Source: Aeromicrobium senzhongii
GTDB taxonomy: Bacteria > Actinomycetota > Actinomycetes > Propionibacteriales > Nocardioidaceae
DNA length: 64,000 nt
NCBI RefSeq assembly: GCF_014334735.1
Contig: NZ_CP060587.1
Coordinates: 992,001-1,056,000, forward strand
Reading direction: 5' to 3'
Shown here: piece after piece, positions 17,338-26,477 of the stretch
How positions within the stretch are numbered: the first letter of the stretch is position 1
Layout: the number at the start of each line of letters is the position of its first letter
Translations under genes and position numbers: made by a program
Notes under the pieces: generated by a model
Databases searched by the model: none
Told to the model about the DNA's origin: nothing
What the model saw: the letters and a program-made list of their open reading frames with translations, nothing else

Positions 17338-18007
17338 GCGCGCGCGCCTCGCTGCGATCGACCGCCAGCTGCCAGCGGTGCTTCACGTCGATCCAGTGGG
17401 TCGCGTAGGCGCACTGGAACGGCGCCTTCGGCCGCCAGGCCGCGGGGTCGCTCGAGCCCTTCGAGGCGTTGGTCGGGCCGTCGGAGGCGAGCAGGACCTC
17501 GAGGTCGTTGGCGAACCGCTCGCGCCGCTCGGCCGGCCACGCGTGAGCACCGGACACCCATGCCTCGGCGAGGGGGACGACGTGGTCGATCTGGATCGCC
17601 TGCGCCTGGCGCTGGTCCTTCAGGTCGGTGAAGGTGAGCTGCGTGCCGCTGTACGGGTCGACCCACGTGCCGGCCAGCACGTCGTGCGGGCACGAGCGTT
17701 GAGCCTGCACGACGGTCGTGCCCGGGACGGCATCGCGCAGCAGCACGTCGTCGCGCTGGTTGCAGCCGTTGCCGTCGACGTCCTTCCACGCGGTGCCGAA
17801 CTCGCGGCGTGAGTAGTCCGGAACTCCGGCGGGGCGTCGTTCGGCGACGCGCAGGGCCGGCAGCTGCTCCCGCGCGGTCGACGGCGAGTACGACGGGGCG
17901 GGCGCCACCGCCTCGGTGTCGTCGAAGGGGTCGCTCGCCTGCTCGAGCAGGTCACAGCCGGCGAGCGGCAGGAGCAGCACGGCGAGGATCGCAGCTCGGA
18001 TTCTCAC
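17303..18007 (-). CDS. Secreted HNH-type (DUF1524/GmrSD C-terminal-like) lipoprotein nuclease
   Basis: 234 residues from GTG 18007: signal peptide with lipobox LAGC (Cys18), a Pro/Ser-rich linker, then an HNH-like domain with the metal/catalytic IDHVVPLAEAW segment (D141, H142) and downstream Asn/Lys in DGPTNASKG. This domain occurs in extracellular bacterial nucleases and in GmrSD. The Cys residues (82, 106, 199 and 232) could form disulfides outside the cell. A role in nutrient DNA turnover or competition is plausible. The 3' end overlaps the convergent LLM gene by 35 nt. GTG 18016 is an alternative start. Confidence 0.75.
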   Translation of the reverse strand: MRIRAAILAVLLLPLAGCDLLEQASDPFDDTEAVAPAPSYSPSTAREQLPALRVAERRPAGVPDYSRREFGTAWKDVDGNGCNQRDDVLLRDAVPGTTVVQAQRSCPHDVLAGTWVDPYSGTQLTFTDLKDQRQAQAIQIDHVVPLAEAWVSGAHAWPAERRERFANDLEVLLASDGPTNASKGSSDPAAWRPKAPFQCAYATHWIDVKHRWQLAVDRSEARALTEMLATCDPS

Positions 18008-18078
18008 GGGAGTCACCCTGTCAGGCGGCGCCGACCGTTCCGGCGGGTGGGAGGTGCCCGCGTGCGCGAGTGCTCTTG

Positions 18079-19503
18079 CTACGGAGAGACGCCCTCGGTC
18101 ACGGCTCCGGAGGCGCTGGCCGACAGCACGGCACCGGCGACCGCGAGTGCCTGGTTGCGGATGTCGGGGACGGCCGTCGACTCCCACAGTTCGCCACGGC
18201 GCAGGGCACCCAGGACCCAGATCGGCGCCTGCGGCCGGCCGGACGAGCTCACGAGGCGACCGCCGCGCGTGCGAAAGCCCATGCCCGCGGTGGCGGGGAC
18301 GGCGAGGCTGCCGTCGGGGCGGGACCGCAGGAGGTCGTCGAGCAGCGGGTCGTGGAGGTTACGGACGTCGGTGTCGGGCCCGGTGGCGTTCACGACCCAC
18401 CCGACGTCGCGCACGCTGCCGTTCGAAAGGTGCACGCGCAGCCCGTCGTCCAGGGCCTCGGCGTCCGTCACCCGGGCCGCCGACGTGGTCAGCCGGCCGC
18501 CGACGTGCAGGTCGTCGATGCGGCGCGCGCTCGGCGCCGGGATGCGGTGCCGGACCCGGTTCCACTCGCCGGCGTGGTCGCGCAGGAACCTCAGCCGGTC
18601 GGCATCGTCGAGCCGTCCCCAGAGGTCCTGAACGAGATGGCGCAGGCCGTCGACGCCGGGGCGCCAGTCGCCGGTCAGCCGTTCGGCATCGGCCAGATGG
18701 GCGCGGACGTGGGACACGATGGTGTCGAGCCCGTGGCCCCACTCGCTGATGTCGGGGACGGCGGGCGCCTGCGGTCCGTCCGCGTGGCGGCGGGGCATCT
18801 CACCGCTGCGGCTCACGGCGTGGACGCAGCGGTCGCCGCGGGCGTTCGTGGTGACGGTCGAGGCGATGTCGACCATGGTCAGGCCGGTGCCGACGATCAG
18901 GACGTCGGGCAGGGACGCGACGTCGTAGCGCACCTGCTCTAACATCCCCGGTGCCCACGGGTCGGCCAGGAATCGCTCGCTGTCGCGCAGCGCCGGGGGC
19001 GCCCAGGCCACCGAGGGAGCCGGGAGGCCGGTGCCGATGACGAGGGACTGCGCCGTGACGGTGCTGCGGTCGTCGAGGGTCACCGTGACGCCGCCGGGGT
19101 GGGGCTCGACCGCGACAGCGCGACGGCGCAGATGGCGCAGGGTGACGCGGGGCCCGGCGTCCGCCAGGGCACTCGAGAGCGTCTCGGCCACGTAACGGCC
19201 CCAGGCGGCGCGAGGGGCGAACTCGTGCGGGTCGACCTCGGCGCCCGTCGTCGCCGCGCGCCACTGGGCGAAGTGGCCGGGATCGTCCGGGAGGGCGCTC
19301 ATGCCCGACGCCGGGACGTTCAGCAGGTGGGTCGGGTCGGTCGTGCCGAACGCCGTGCCGGTTCCCAGCTCCGGGGCGGGGTCGATGACCACCAGATCCA
19401 CGCCGTGCGTCGCCTCACGCGCGAGGTGCAACGCCGTCAGGGAGCCCGCGGCACCACCACCGACGAGGACGACGGTGGGACGGATGGGCGGGCGTCCGGG
19501 CAT
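18079..19503 (-). CDS. FAD/NAD(P)-binding protein (NAD_binding_9-like)
   Basis: 474 residues: N-terminal dinucleotide motif VGGGAAGSL (14-22), the GTGTAFGTTDPTHLLNVPA segment typical of the NAD_binding_9 family, a second nucleotide motif VGTGLTMVD near the middle, and NATGPDTD near the end. The fold resembles flavin monooxygenases that hydroxylate amines or similar small molecules, but the substrate cannot be read. I start at ATG 19503, where MPGRPPIRPTVV opens the Rossmann strand; the longer frame reads into the divergent promoter. It is divergent from the MFS exporter. Confidence 0.75.
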   Translation of the reverse strand: MPGRPPIRPTVVLVGGGAAGSLTALHLAREATHGVDLVVIDPAPELGTGTAFGTTDPTHLLNVPASGMSALPDDPGHFAQWRAATTGAEVDPHEFAPRAAWGRYVAETLSSALADAGPRVTLRHLRRRAVAVEPHPGGVTVTLDDRSTVTAQSLVIGTGLPAPSVAWAPPALRDSERFLADPWAPGMLEQVRYDVASLPDVLIVGTGLTMVDIASTVTTNARGDRCVHAVSRSGEMPRRHADGPQAPAVPDISEWGHGLDTIVSHVRAHLADAERLTGDWRPGVDGLRHLVQDLWGRLDDADRLRFLRDHAGEWNRVRHRIPAPSARRIDDLHVGGRLTTSAARVTDAEALDDGLRVHLSNGSVRDVGWVVNATGPDTDVRNLHDPLLDDLLRSRPDGSLAVPATAGMGFRTRGGRLVSSSGRPQAPIWVLGALRRGELWESTAVPDIRNQALAVAGAVLSASASGAVTEGVSP

Positions 19504-19638
19504 GTTGTCAAGTAAACCGCACGACTTACAGATATTCGGTGCGGGCCGCGCCCGCGTGACAGGCGACACCGTCCACCCGCACGGCAGACCCACGTGGCGA
19601 ACGGGAATGGAACGCACGCCGCGGACACTGATCCGCAC

Positions 19639-20850
19639 ATGACCTCGACGACCTCGGTTCGAGCGCCCGCGCGCCCCGCCGTGACCCTCCCGACGCCCCG
19701 GCTGGCCCTGTTCGCCCTCATCGCCGCGGCCTCGCCCCTGGCGATCGACCTGTACCTGGCCAGCTTCCCCGCGATCGAGGAGGACCTGCGCACCAGTCCG
19801 GCGATGGTGCAGCTGACGCTGACCGCCTACATCGCCGGAGTGGCGATCGGCCAGCCGATCTGGGGACCGCTGTCAGATCGGTTCGGTCGTCACCGTCCGC
19901 TCGTGATCAGCAACGCCCTGACCCTGGCCGCCTCCGTCGCGGTGGTGCTGTCGCCCACCATCGAGACACTGATCGGGGCGCGGTTCGTCCAGGCGCTGGC
20001 CGCCTCGGCGGGGATGGTCGTCGTGCGCGCGATGATCTCGGACCTCACCGAAGGGCTGGAGGGCGTGCGGGCGCTGGCCCTGATGATGACCGTCCATGCC
20101 GTCGTGCCCGTCGTCGCACCGGTCCTGGGCGGGGTGCTGTCCACGGTCCTGCCCTGGCGCGGGGTGCTGAGCGTGTTCGCCGGGTTCGTGGCACTGCAGC
20201 TGGTGGCCTCGGTGCTGCTCGTGCGCGAGACGCTGCCGCACCACCGGCGTGCACGGCGGCTGTCCTACCTCGATCTGGCTCGGGTCATGCGCCGCGGGCG
20301 TTTCGTCCTGCACGCCACGACCGTGGGCCTGACGGTCGGAGCCGTGATGAGCTTCATCGCCGCCTCGTCGTTCGTCTACCAGGACGTGCTGGGGCTGTCG
20401 CCACTCGCGTACGGGGCGAGCTTCGGCCTCAACGCCTGCGGCATGGTCGGCGCCGGACTCGTGTCGGCCCGGCTCGCGCGCAGCGGCGTGCAACCGGTCC
20501 GGACCATGTCGGTCGGCTTCGTCGGCGCCCTGTCCGCCGGGGTGGCGATGGTCGTCGTCGCCGCGTCGCCGATGCCCGTCCTGCTCGTCGGGCCGGTGAT
20601 GGTCCAGGTGTTCTTCCTCAACCTGGTCATGAGCAACGGCATGGGCCTGGCCATGGCCCAGACGCAGGGTCTGACCGGTGCGGGCTCGGCGATGCTCGGG
20701 TTCTGGATGTTCGCGATCAGCGCCCTGGTCACGCCGATCTCCGGGTGGCTCGCCGGGTCGCGCCCCGAGGTGGCGATGGCCGCCGTCATGGCCGTGCTGA
20801 CGGCGGCGGCAGCGGCGGTCTTCGCGTCAGGACTCAGGCTGGCGCGTTGA
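19639..20850 (+). CDS. MFS multidrug exporter, Bcr/CflA subfamily
   Basis: 403 residues with about twelve hydrophobic segments. The Bcr/CflA signature is clear: LAIDLYLASFPAI in TM1, then GPLSDRFGRHRPL (motif A) between TM2 and TM3, and the GGVLSTVLPWRG region at TM5. These proton antiporters export drugs or small metabolites across the inner membrane. It is divergent from the FAD-binding protein, and its stop overlaps the convergent LysR gene by 17 nt. The substrate is unknown. Confidence 0.85.
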   Translation: MTSTTSVRAPARPAVTLPTPRLALFALIAAASPLAIDLYLASFPAIEEDLRTSPAMVQLTLTAYIAGVAIGQPIWGPLSDRFGRHRPLVISNALTLAASVAVVLSPTIETLIGARFVQALAASAGMVVVRAMISDLTEGLEGVRALALMMTVHAVVPVVAPVLGGVLSTVLPWRGVLSVFAGFVALQLVASVLLVRETLPHHRRARRLSYLDLARVMRRGRFVLHATTVGLTVGAVMSFIAASSFVYQDVLGLSPLAYGASFGLNACGMVGAGLVSARLARSGVQPVRTMSVGFVGALSAGVAMVVVAASPMPVLLVGPVMVQVFFLNLVMSNGMGLAMAQTQGLTGAGSAMLGFWMFAISALVTPISGWLAGSRPEVAMAAVMAVLTAAAAAVFASGLRLAR

Positions 20851-21745
20851 CGTGCAGGCCCGCGTGATGGGCCAGGAGGTCGAACAGGGCGCGGGCCGAC
20901 GGGGTGGGCCGGGCGCTGCGACGCCGCAGCATCACCATCCGGATGACGGTCTCCTCGTCCTGGATCGGCCGGAACGCCAAGGTGCCGTTGGCCTCCAGGG
21001 GGTCGTCGTGCAGGGCGAAGTCGGGCATCAGGGACACGCCGATCCCCGACGACACCATCTGCTTGCAGACGTCGGCGCTGTCGGCGGTGTGCCACGTCAG
21101 CGGCGGTGAGTCGCCGAACACGCGCTGGGCCACGCGGTGCATGAGGTAACCGGCGCGGGCCCCGACGAACACCTCCTGGCGCAGGTCGTCGACGGACACG
21201 CGCTCCTGCCGGGCCAAGGGCGCGCCGCCGGGCAGCACGGCCACCGGGCGGCCATGGACGAGCTCGGTCGCCACGAGCTCGGGATGGACGTCGTCGCCGG
21301 GCAGCAGGCTGATCAGGCCGATGTCGAGCGAGCCGTCGCGCAAGCCGTCGTTCACCTCCTCGTGCCGCAGCTGGCGCAGGTCGACGGAGGTGTGCTGGTG
21401 GTCGACCTCGTGACTGCGCATCGCCGGCAGCACGATCGCGGTCACGCCGAAGTACACGCTGCCGACGCGCACCGGGCGGTGGAACTGGGACTCGCCGCGC
21501 GCGGCGGACCGCAACCGGTCGACGGAGTCGAGGACCTCGAGGATCCGGGGGAGGAGTTCGCGCCCCGTGGCGTTGATGCGCGTGCCGGAGCGGTGCCGGT
21601 CCAGCAGCGTCACGCCCAGCTCGCGCTCGAGCTTCGTGACCGCCTCGCTCAGCGCCGGCAGGGACACGTGGAGGTGCTCGCCGGCCCGACGCAGCGAGCC
21701 GTGCTCGCCGACGGCACGGACGTACTCCAGTTGCTCCAGACGCAT
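20834..21745 (-). CDS. LysR-family transcriptional regulator of the adjacent ABC-transport/monooxygenase operon
   Basis: 303 residues from ATG 21745, which has GGGAGGAAGCC upstream. The N-terminal helix-turn-helix is MRLEQLEYVRAVGEHGSLRRA-like with LHVSLPALSEAV as recognition helix, and a LysR substrate-binding domain follows. It is divergent from the SsuABC-like transporter genes and is the natural candidate to control them, as CysB-, Cbl- and SsuR-type regulators do for sulfonate uptake. The inducer is unknown. Confidence 0.85.
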   Translation of the reverse strand: MRLEQLEYVRAVGEHGSLRRAGEHLHVSLPALSEAVTKLERELGVTLLDRHRSGTRINATGRELLPRILEVLDSVDRLRSAARGESQFHRPVRVGSVYFGVTAIVLPAMRSHEVDHQHTSVDLRQLRHEEVNDGLRDGSLDIGLISLLPGDDVHPELVATELVHGRPVAVLPGGAPLARQERVSVDDLRQEVFVGARAGYLMHRVAQRVFGDSPPLTWHTADSADVCKQMVSSGIGVSLMPDFALHDDPLEANGTLAFRPIQDEETVIRMVMLRRRSARPTPSARALFDLLAHHAGLHVNAPA

Positions 21746-21773
21746 GGCTTCCTCCCGATTCCCCGGTGACGCT

Positions 21774-21850
21774 ACGTGATCGGCAGGGCCGTTCACGTGA
21801 TCTCCCGGTGCGTGAGACGGCCCCGGACGGGATCGGCGCGTCCCTAGCGT
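21774..21850 (+). promoter_or_regulatory. Control region of the SsuABC-like operon
   Basis: Two direct copies of ACGTGATC (21774-21781 and 21795-21802) lie exactly 21 bp apart, on the same face of the helix; the second is part of the palindrome TCACGTGA. A -10 candidate TAGCGT is at 21845-21850, giving a leader of about 35 nt. The repeats are plausible LysR contacts, but no classical T-N11-A dyad stands out. Confidence 0.35.
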
Positions 21851-21891
21851 CGTCGACCAGTACCCGCCCTCCACGAGACAAGGCACCTCGC

Positions 21892-22923
21892 ATGAACCAC
21901 CCCCGCAGCCATCGCTCCACCCGCACCCTGGTCGTCGCCGCCACCGTCGCGCTCGCCGCGGCCGGCCTGACCGCCTGTGGCAGCGCCGGCGCGGACTCGG
22001 AAGGGGAGGAGACCACGATCCGCTACCAGAGCTACGCCGGGGCGGTCGACGCCTTCCTGCTCGCCGACGCCCTCGGCGAGTTCGAGGGCCTGACGCTCAA
22101 GCGGGTCGGCGACGTCACCGGCGGCCCGCAGGCGCTGCAGGCCCTGGTCTCGAACCAGACCGACATCGGCGGATCGGCGTTCTACGGCGCCATCGCCCAG
22201 TTGGTGGCCACCGGGGCGCCGATCAAGGCGGTCATCCCGTTCTACGGCTCGAACCGGACCACCAACTCGCAGGTCGTCGTCCTGGACGACTCGTCGATCA
22301 AGGGCGCCAAGGACCTGATCGGCAAGAAGGTCGCCGTCAACACGCTCGGGGCCAACTCCGAGGCCGTGCTCGACACCTGGTTCGACCAGGAGGGCCTGAG
22401 CCAGGCCCAGCAGGACGAGATCACGCTCGTCCCGCTGCCCCCGCTCAACACGCCCGAGGCGCTCGGCAACGGCAAGGTCGACGCCGCCGTGGTCAGCTTC
22501 CAGAGCAAGCAGCAGACCGCGAAGCAGTACAGGATCCGGGCGCTGGTCAGCGACGTCGAGGTCGTGGGCGAGCCCTACGCCGGTGGCGGACTGACGTTGC
22601 GCGAGGAGTTCATCGAGAAGAACCCCCGGACCTCGCGCCAGATCGTCGAGGGCGTCGCCGCGGCGATCGAGTTCATCGAGACCCACGAGAAGCAGGAGAT
22701 CTTCGACGTCTACTTCCCGTACCTGGAGAAGGAGGGCTACGGCGACTACATCGAGCCGATCCGCACGAACTTCCCGGGCACGCTCGGCATCGACGCGAAG
22801 CCGACCATCGCCGACGAGGACATCCAGCGCTGGGTCGACTGGCTGGACAGCCGGGGCGACATCGACGCCAAGGACATCGACGTCTCGGACGTCTACACCA
22901 ACGAGCTCAACCCGAACGCCTGA
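21892..22923 (+). CDS. ABC transporter substrate-binding lipoprotein (SsuA/NMT1-like)
   Basis: 343 residues. The signal peptide ends in lipobox LTAC with the acylated Cys at 29. The mature part matches the NMT1/SsuA-like type II periplasmic-binding fold: TDIGGSAFYGAIAQL, GKKVAVNTLGANSEAVLD and GNGKVDAAVVS are the ligand-cleft landmarks of sulfonate, nitrate or taurine binders. It is the first gene of a six-gene operon ending in a flavin monooxygenase and two flavin reductases, which points to uptake of an organosulfur compound or other substrate oxidised by that enzyme. The ligand is not determined. Confidence 0.85.
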   Translation: MNHPRSHRSTRTLVVAATVALAAAGLTACGSAGADSEGEETTIRYQSYAGAVDAFLLADALGEFEGLTLKRVGDVTGGPQALQALVSNQTDIGGSAFYGAIAQLVATGAPIKAVIPFYGSNRTTNSQVVVLDDSSIKGAKDLIGKKVAVNTLGANSEAVLDTWFDQEGLSQAQQDEITLVPLPPLNTPEALGNGKVDAAVVSFQSKQQTAKQYRIRALVSDVEVVGEPYAGGGLTLREEFIEKNPRTSRQIVEGVAAAIEFIETHEKQEIFDVYFPYLEKEGYGDYIEPIRTNFPGTLGIDAKPTIADEDIQRWVDWLDSRGDIDAKDIDVSDVYTNELNPNA

Positions 22924-22933
22924 GGAGGCAGCC

Positions 22934-23752
22934 ATGAGTTCACGCATCGAACTGAGGAACGTCGGCCAGACCTTCTGGGTCCGTGGCGACGAGGACAAGA
23001 AGCTGCGCGAGTTCGTCGCGCTCGACGGTCTCGACCTCGACATCGCGGCGGGGGAGTTCCTGACCCTCGTCGGCCCGTCCGGCTGCGGCAAGTCGACCGT
23101 GCTGGACCTGATCTCCGGGCTGGCCGCGCCCACGTCGGGATCCCTGACGATCGACGGCGCGCCCATCACCGGACCGGGACTGGACCGCAGCGTCGTCTTC
23201 CAGCAGTACACCCTGCTGCCCTGGCGCACGGCGGCCTCGAACATCGAGTTCGCGCTCGAGGCCAAGGGCGGGCTGTCCCGCTCCGAGCGGGCGGCGGTCG
23301 CCCGGGAGTACCTGGACCTCGTCGGCCTCGGCGAGTTCGCCAACCGGTACCCGCACGAGCTCTCCGGCGGCATGAAGCAGCGCGTCGCGATCGCGCGCAG
23401 CCTGTCCTACCAGCCGCAGGTGCTGCTCATGGACGAGCCCTTCGGAGCCCTCGACGCCCAGACCCGCGAGCGGCTGCAGGAGGAGCTGATCCGGATCTGG
23501 GAGCACACCGGCACCACGGTCGTGTTCATCACCCACGACATCGAGGAGGCCGTCTTCCTCGGCCAGCGGGTCGCCGTCATGAGCGGACGCCCGGGCCGGA
23601 TCAAGGAGATCGTCACGGTCTCGCTCGACCGGTCCGCGGCGGCAGAGACCGACCTGCGCGCCACGCCCGAGTTCGCCCACCACCGACACCACATCTGGTC
23701 GCTGCTGCGCCAGCAGCAACCGGTGGCGCGCCAGGAGTTGGCCCATGTCTGA
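22934..23752 (+). CDS. ABC transporter ATP-binding protein (SsuB/TauB-like)
   Basis: 272 residues. Walker A GPSGCGKST at 47-55, signature LSGGMKQRVAIAR, Walker B VLLMDEPFGALD, and an H-loop HDIEEAV are all intact, so the ATPase should be active. It powers the importer formed with the preceding binding protein and the following permease. Ten nucleotides separate it from the binding-protein gene and it overlaps the permease gene by 8 nt. Confidence 0.93.
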   Translation: MSSRIELRNVGQTFWVRGDEDKKLREFVALDGLDLDIAAGEFLTLVGPSGCGKSTVLDLISGLAAPTSGSLTIDGAPITGPGLDRSVVFQQYTLLPWRTAASNIEFALEAKGGLSRSERAAVAREYLDLVGLGEFANRYPHELSGGMKQRVAIARSLSYQPQVLLMDEPFGALDAQTRERLQEELIRIWEHTGTTVVFITHDIEEAVFLGQRVAVMSGRPGRIKEIVTVSLDRSAAAETDLRATPEFAHHRHHIWSLLRQQQPVARQELAHV

Positions 23753-24587
23753 CCTCATCGCCGAGAAGACGCAGGCCCGGCCGAACCCGCGCCAGGAGGA
23801 GGCGGCGAAGGCCAAGGGCGCGTCCCTGCGCAAGACCCGCACGATCGCCGGCACCCGCGGCCTGGCCGGACTGGTCGCCCTGGCAATGGTCTGGGAGTTC
23901 GCTCCCCGGGTGGGGCTCGTCGACGCTTACTCGATCCCGCCGCTGCACGTGGTGCTGCAGGAGTGGTGGTCCATGACGACCAGCGGCGAGCTGTGGCGGC
24001 ACGTGTCGGCGAGCCTGACGCGATCGGTCATCGGCTTCGCGCTGGCCATCGCCACGGCGATCCCGCTGGGCGCCTCGATCGCCTGGTACCGCCCGGTCCG
24101 GGAGTTCTTCACCCCCGTGCTGGAGCTGTTCCGCAACACGGCGGCGCTGGCGATCCTGCCCGTCTTCATGCTGATCCTGGGCATCGGCGAGACCTCCAAG
24201 ATCGCGATCGTCCTGTACGCCTGCTTCTTCCCGATCCTGCTGTCGACGATCGCCGGTGTCGCCACGGTCGACCCGCAGCTGCTGCGGTCGGCGCGCGTGC
24301 TGGGCCTCTCACCGGTGACGACGTTCCGCAAGGTCGTCTTCCCGGCCGCGGTCCCGACGATCTTCACCGGCATCCGGATCTCGGGAGCCGCCGCCATCTT
24401 GGTCCTCATCGCCGCCGAGATGATCGGCGCGACCGCAGGCCTGGGCTTCCTCATCAACTACGCGCAGTTCAACTTCCTCATCCCGAAGATGTACGCCGCG
24501 ATCCTCACCACCTCCCTCATCGGCGTGGCCGTCAACTACGGACTCGTCGCCCTCGAACGCCGCTTCTCGCAGTGGCGTGCCATCTGA
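23745..24587 (+). CDS. ABC transporter permease (SsuC/TauC-like)
   Basis: 280 residues with a charged N-terminal cytoplasmic tail (about 40 aa) and six predicted membrane helices. The EAA-type coupling loop reads RSARVLGLSPVTTFRKVVFPAAVP. This BPD_transp_1 subtype pairs with SsuA/SsuB proteins. It is translationally coupled to the ATPase gene by overlap. Confidence 0.93.
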   Translation: MSDLIAEKTQARPNPRQEEAAKAKGASLRKTRTIAGTRGLAGLVALAMVWEFAPRVGLVDAYSIPPLHVVLQEWWSMTTSGELWRHVSASLTRSVIGFALAIATAIPLGASIAWYRPVREFFTPVLELFRNTAALAILPVFMLILGIGETSKIAIVLYACFFPILLSTIAGVATVDPQLLRSARVLGLSPVTTFRKVVFPAAVPTIFTGIRISGAAAILVLIAAEMIGATAGLGFLINYAQFNFLIPKMYAAILTTSLIGVAVNYGLVALERRFSQWRAI

Positions 24588-24607
24588 CCTGCCAAAGGAG
24601 AGACACC

Positions 24608-25960
24608 ATGACCCGCACCCTCAGCCTCAACGCCTTCCTGCACGACACCGGCCACCACGAGGCCTCGTGGCGCCACCCCGACTCCGCCGCCGAGCGGGTG
24701 TTCGACATCGACTTCGCGGTCGAGAACGCCCAGATCGCCGAGCAGGCCAAGTTCGACGCGATCTTCTTCGCCGACGGGCCGGGGGTGTGGTCGGCCACGC
24801 CGCACCGTCCCGCCGGTCACCTCGAGCCGATCACGCGCCTCGCGGCGATCGCCGCGCGCACCGAGCGCATCGGCCTGATCGCCACCGCCTCGACGACGTT
24901 CTACGACCCCTACAACCTGGCGCGCCTGTTCTCGTCGCTCGACATCTTGTCGAACGGCCGGGCGGGCTGGAACATCGTCACGACCCAGTCGGAGGCGATC
25001 GCGCGCAACTTCAGCTTGAAGGAGCTGCCCAGCCCGTCCGAGCGCTACCTGCGCGCCCAGGAGTTCATCGACGTCGTGACGAAGCTGTGGGACAGCTGGG
25101 AGGACGACGCGATCCTCGCCGACCGCGAGTCGGGCGTGTTCTTCGATCCCGAGAAGGTGCACGCGATCAACCACGTGGGCACGCACTTCCAGGTCGAGGG
25201 GGCCCTCGCGGCACCGCGCTCACCCCAGGGCCGTCCCGTCTACGTCCAGGCGGGTTCGTCGAACGACGGGCGCGCCTTCGCCGGCCGCAACGCCGAGGCG
25301 ATCTTCACCGCGCACCAGACGATCGAGGACGCGCAGGCCTTCTACGCCGACATCAAGGCGCGCGCCGTGGCCTTCGGCCGCTCGCCCGACGAGGTCAAGA
25401 TCCTCCCCGGCATCAGCCCGTTCATCGCCGACACCGAGGCCGAGGCCGTCGAGCTGCAGCACTACGTCAACTCGCTCACGGTGCCGGCGTACGGGCTCGC
25501 CCAGCTCGAAGGGCTCGCGGGCGTCTCCCTGGCCCACCTCGAGCTCGACGAGGCCGTGCCGCGCGAGATCTTCGGCGAGGCCGGGAACGTCCTGGACAAC
25601 AACCGCAGCCGCCTGCAGGTCATCGCCAACATCGTGGAGCGCGACCGCCCGACCCTGCGCGGGCTGCTCCACCGCCTCGCCGGCGCCCGGGGCCACAACG
25701 TCGTGGCCGGCACGCCGACGCAGGTGGCGGACATCATCACCGACTGGTTCCAGAACGGGGCCGCGGACGGCTTCAACGTCATGCCGCCGCTGTACCCGCA
25801 GCTGCTGGAGGCGTTCACCGAGGGCGTCGTGCCGATCCTGCAGGACCGTGGCCTGTTCCGCACCGAGTACACGGGTCGCACCTTGCGCGACCACTTCGGC
25901 CTGGCCCGGCCGGAGTCGCTGTACGCGGCGGACCCGACCGAGGAGGCCCACGTTGTCTGA
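24608..25960 (+). CDS. FMN-dependent monooxygenase of the NtaA/SnaA/DszA family
   Basis: 450 residues, the usual length of two-component FMNH2-dependent monooxygenases such as nitrilotriacetate (NtaA) and dibenzothiophene sulfone (DszA) monooxygenases. Landmarks are LNAFLHDTGHHEASWRHP near the N-terminus, SSLDILSNGRAGWNIVTT and PVYVQAGSSNDGRAFA. It needs reduced flavin from a separate reductase, and two candidates follow directly. The ATG is preceded by AAAGGAGAGACACC. Together with the SsuABC-like transporter it suggests cleavage of an imported organosulfur or aminocarboxylate compound; the substrate is inferred only by class. Confidence 0.88.
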   Translation: MTRTLSLNAFLHDTGHHEASWRHPDSAAERVFDIDFAVENAQIAEQAKFDAIFFADGPGVWSATPHRPAGHLEPITRLAAIAARTERIGLIATASTTFYDPYNLARLFSSLDILSNGRAGWNIVTTQSEAIARNFSLKELPSPSERYLRAQEFIDVVTKLWDSWEDDAILADRESGVFFDPEKVHAINHVGTHFQVEGALAAPRSPQGRPVYVQAGSSNDGRAFAGRNAEAIFTAHQTIEDAQAFYADIKARAVAFGRSPDEVKILPGISPFIADTEAEAVELQHYVNSLTVPAYGLAQLEGLAGVSLAHLELDEAVPREIFGEAGNVLDNNRSRLQVIANIVERDRPTLRGLLHRLAGARGHNVVAGTPTQVADIITDWFQNGAADGFNVMPPLYPQLLEAFTEGVVPILQDRGLFRTEYTGRTLRDHFGLARPESLYAADPTEEAHVV

Positions 25961-26477
25961 CCAGCCGGTGTCCGAGCCCGTCCGCACGGCCGTCGTCGTC
26001 GGCAACCCGAAGCCGGCGTCACGCACGCTCTCCGCCGCCACGCACGTGGCCCGTGAGCTGACCGGTGCCGAGCCGGACCTGGTCGTCGACCTCGCGACGC
26101 TCGGGGCGCAGGTGCTCGACCACGGCTCGGCCCGGGTCGCCGAGCTGGTCGGGCTGGTCGGCCGGGCCGACCTCGTCATCGTGGCCTCACCGACCTACAA
26201 GGGCACGTACACGGGCTTGCTCAAGGTGTTCCTCGACCGCTTCGCCGGTGGCACGGGGCTGCGAGGGCTGGCGGTGCCGCTGCTGCTGGGCGCGGGTCCG
26301 CAGCACGCCCTGGCGTCGGAGCTCACGCTGCGTCCGGTCCTCACCGAGCTCGGAGCGACCGTTCCGGGGCGCGGGCTGTTCATCCTCGACACGCAGTACG
26401 AGGAGCCGGCCGCCTACGATCCCTGGCTCGAGGAGGTCCGGCCGCTGGTGCGGGCCCTGCTGCAGGCGGTCGCATGA
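25953..26477 (+). CDS. NADPH-dependent FMN reductase
   Basis: About 174 residues of the flavodoxin-like SsuE/MsuE fold: VVVGNPKPASRT as phosphate-binding loop and SPTYKGTYTGLLKVFLDR as the flavin/dimer segment. It would supply FMNH2 to the monooxygenase. I favour TTG 25953, inside the previous stop region, because GAGGAGG is six nucleotides upstream; GTG 25968 is the alternative. It overlaps both neighbours, implying tight coupling. Confidence 0.82.
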   Translation: MSDQPVSEPVRTAVVVGNPKPASRTLSAATHVARELTGAEPDLVVDLATLGAQVLDHGSARVAELVGLVGRADLVIVASPTYKGTYTGLLKVFLDRFAGGTGLRGLAVPLLLGAGPQHALASELTLRPVLTELGATVPGRGLFILDTQYEEPAAYDPWLEEVRPLVRALLQAVA

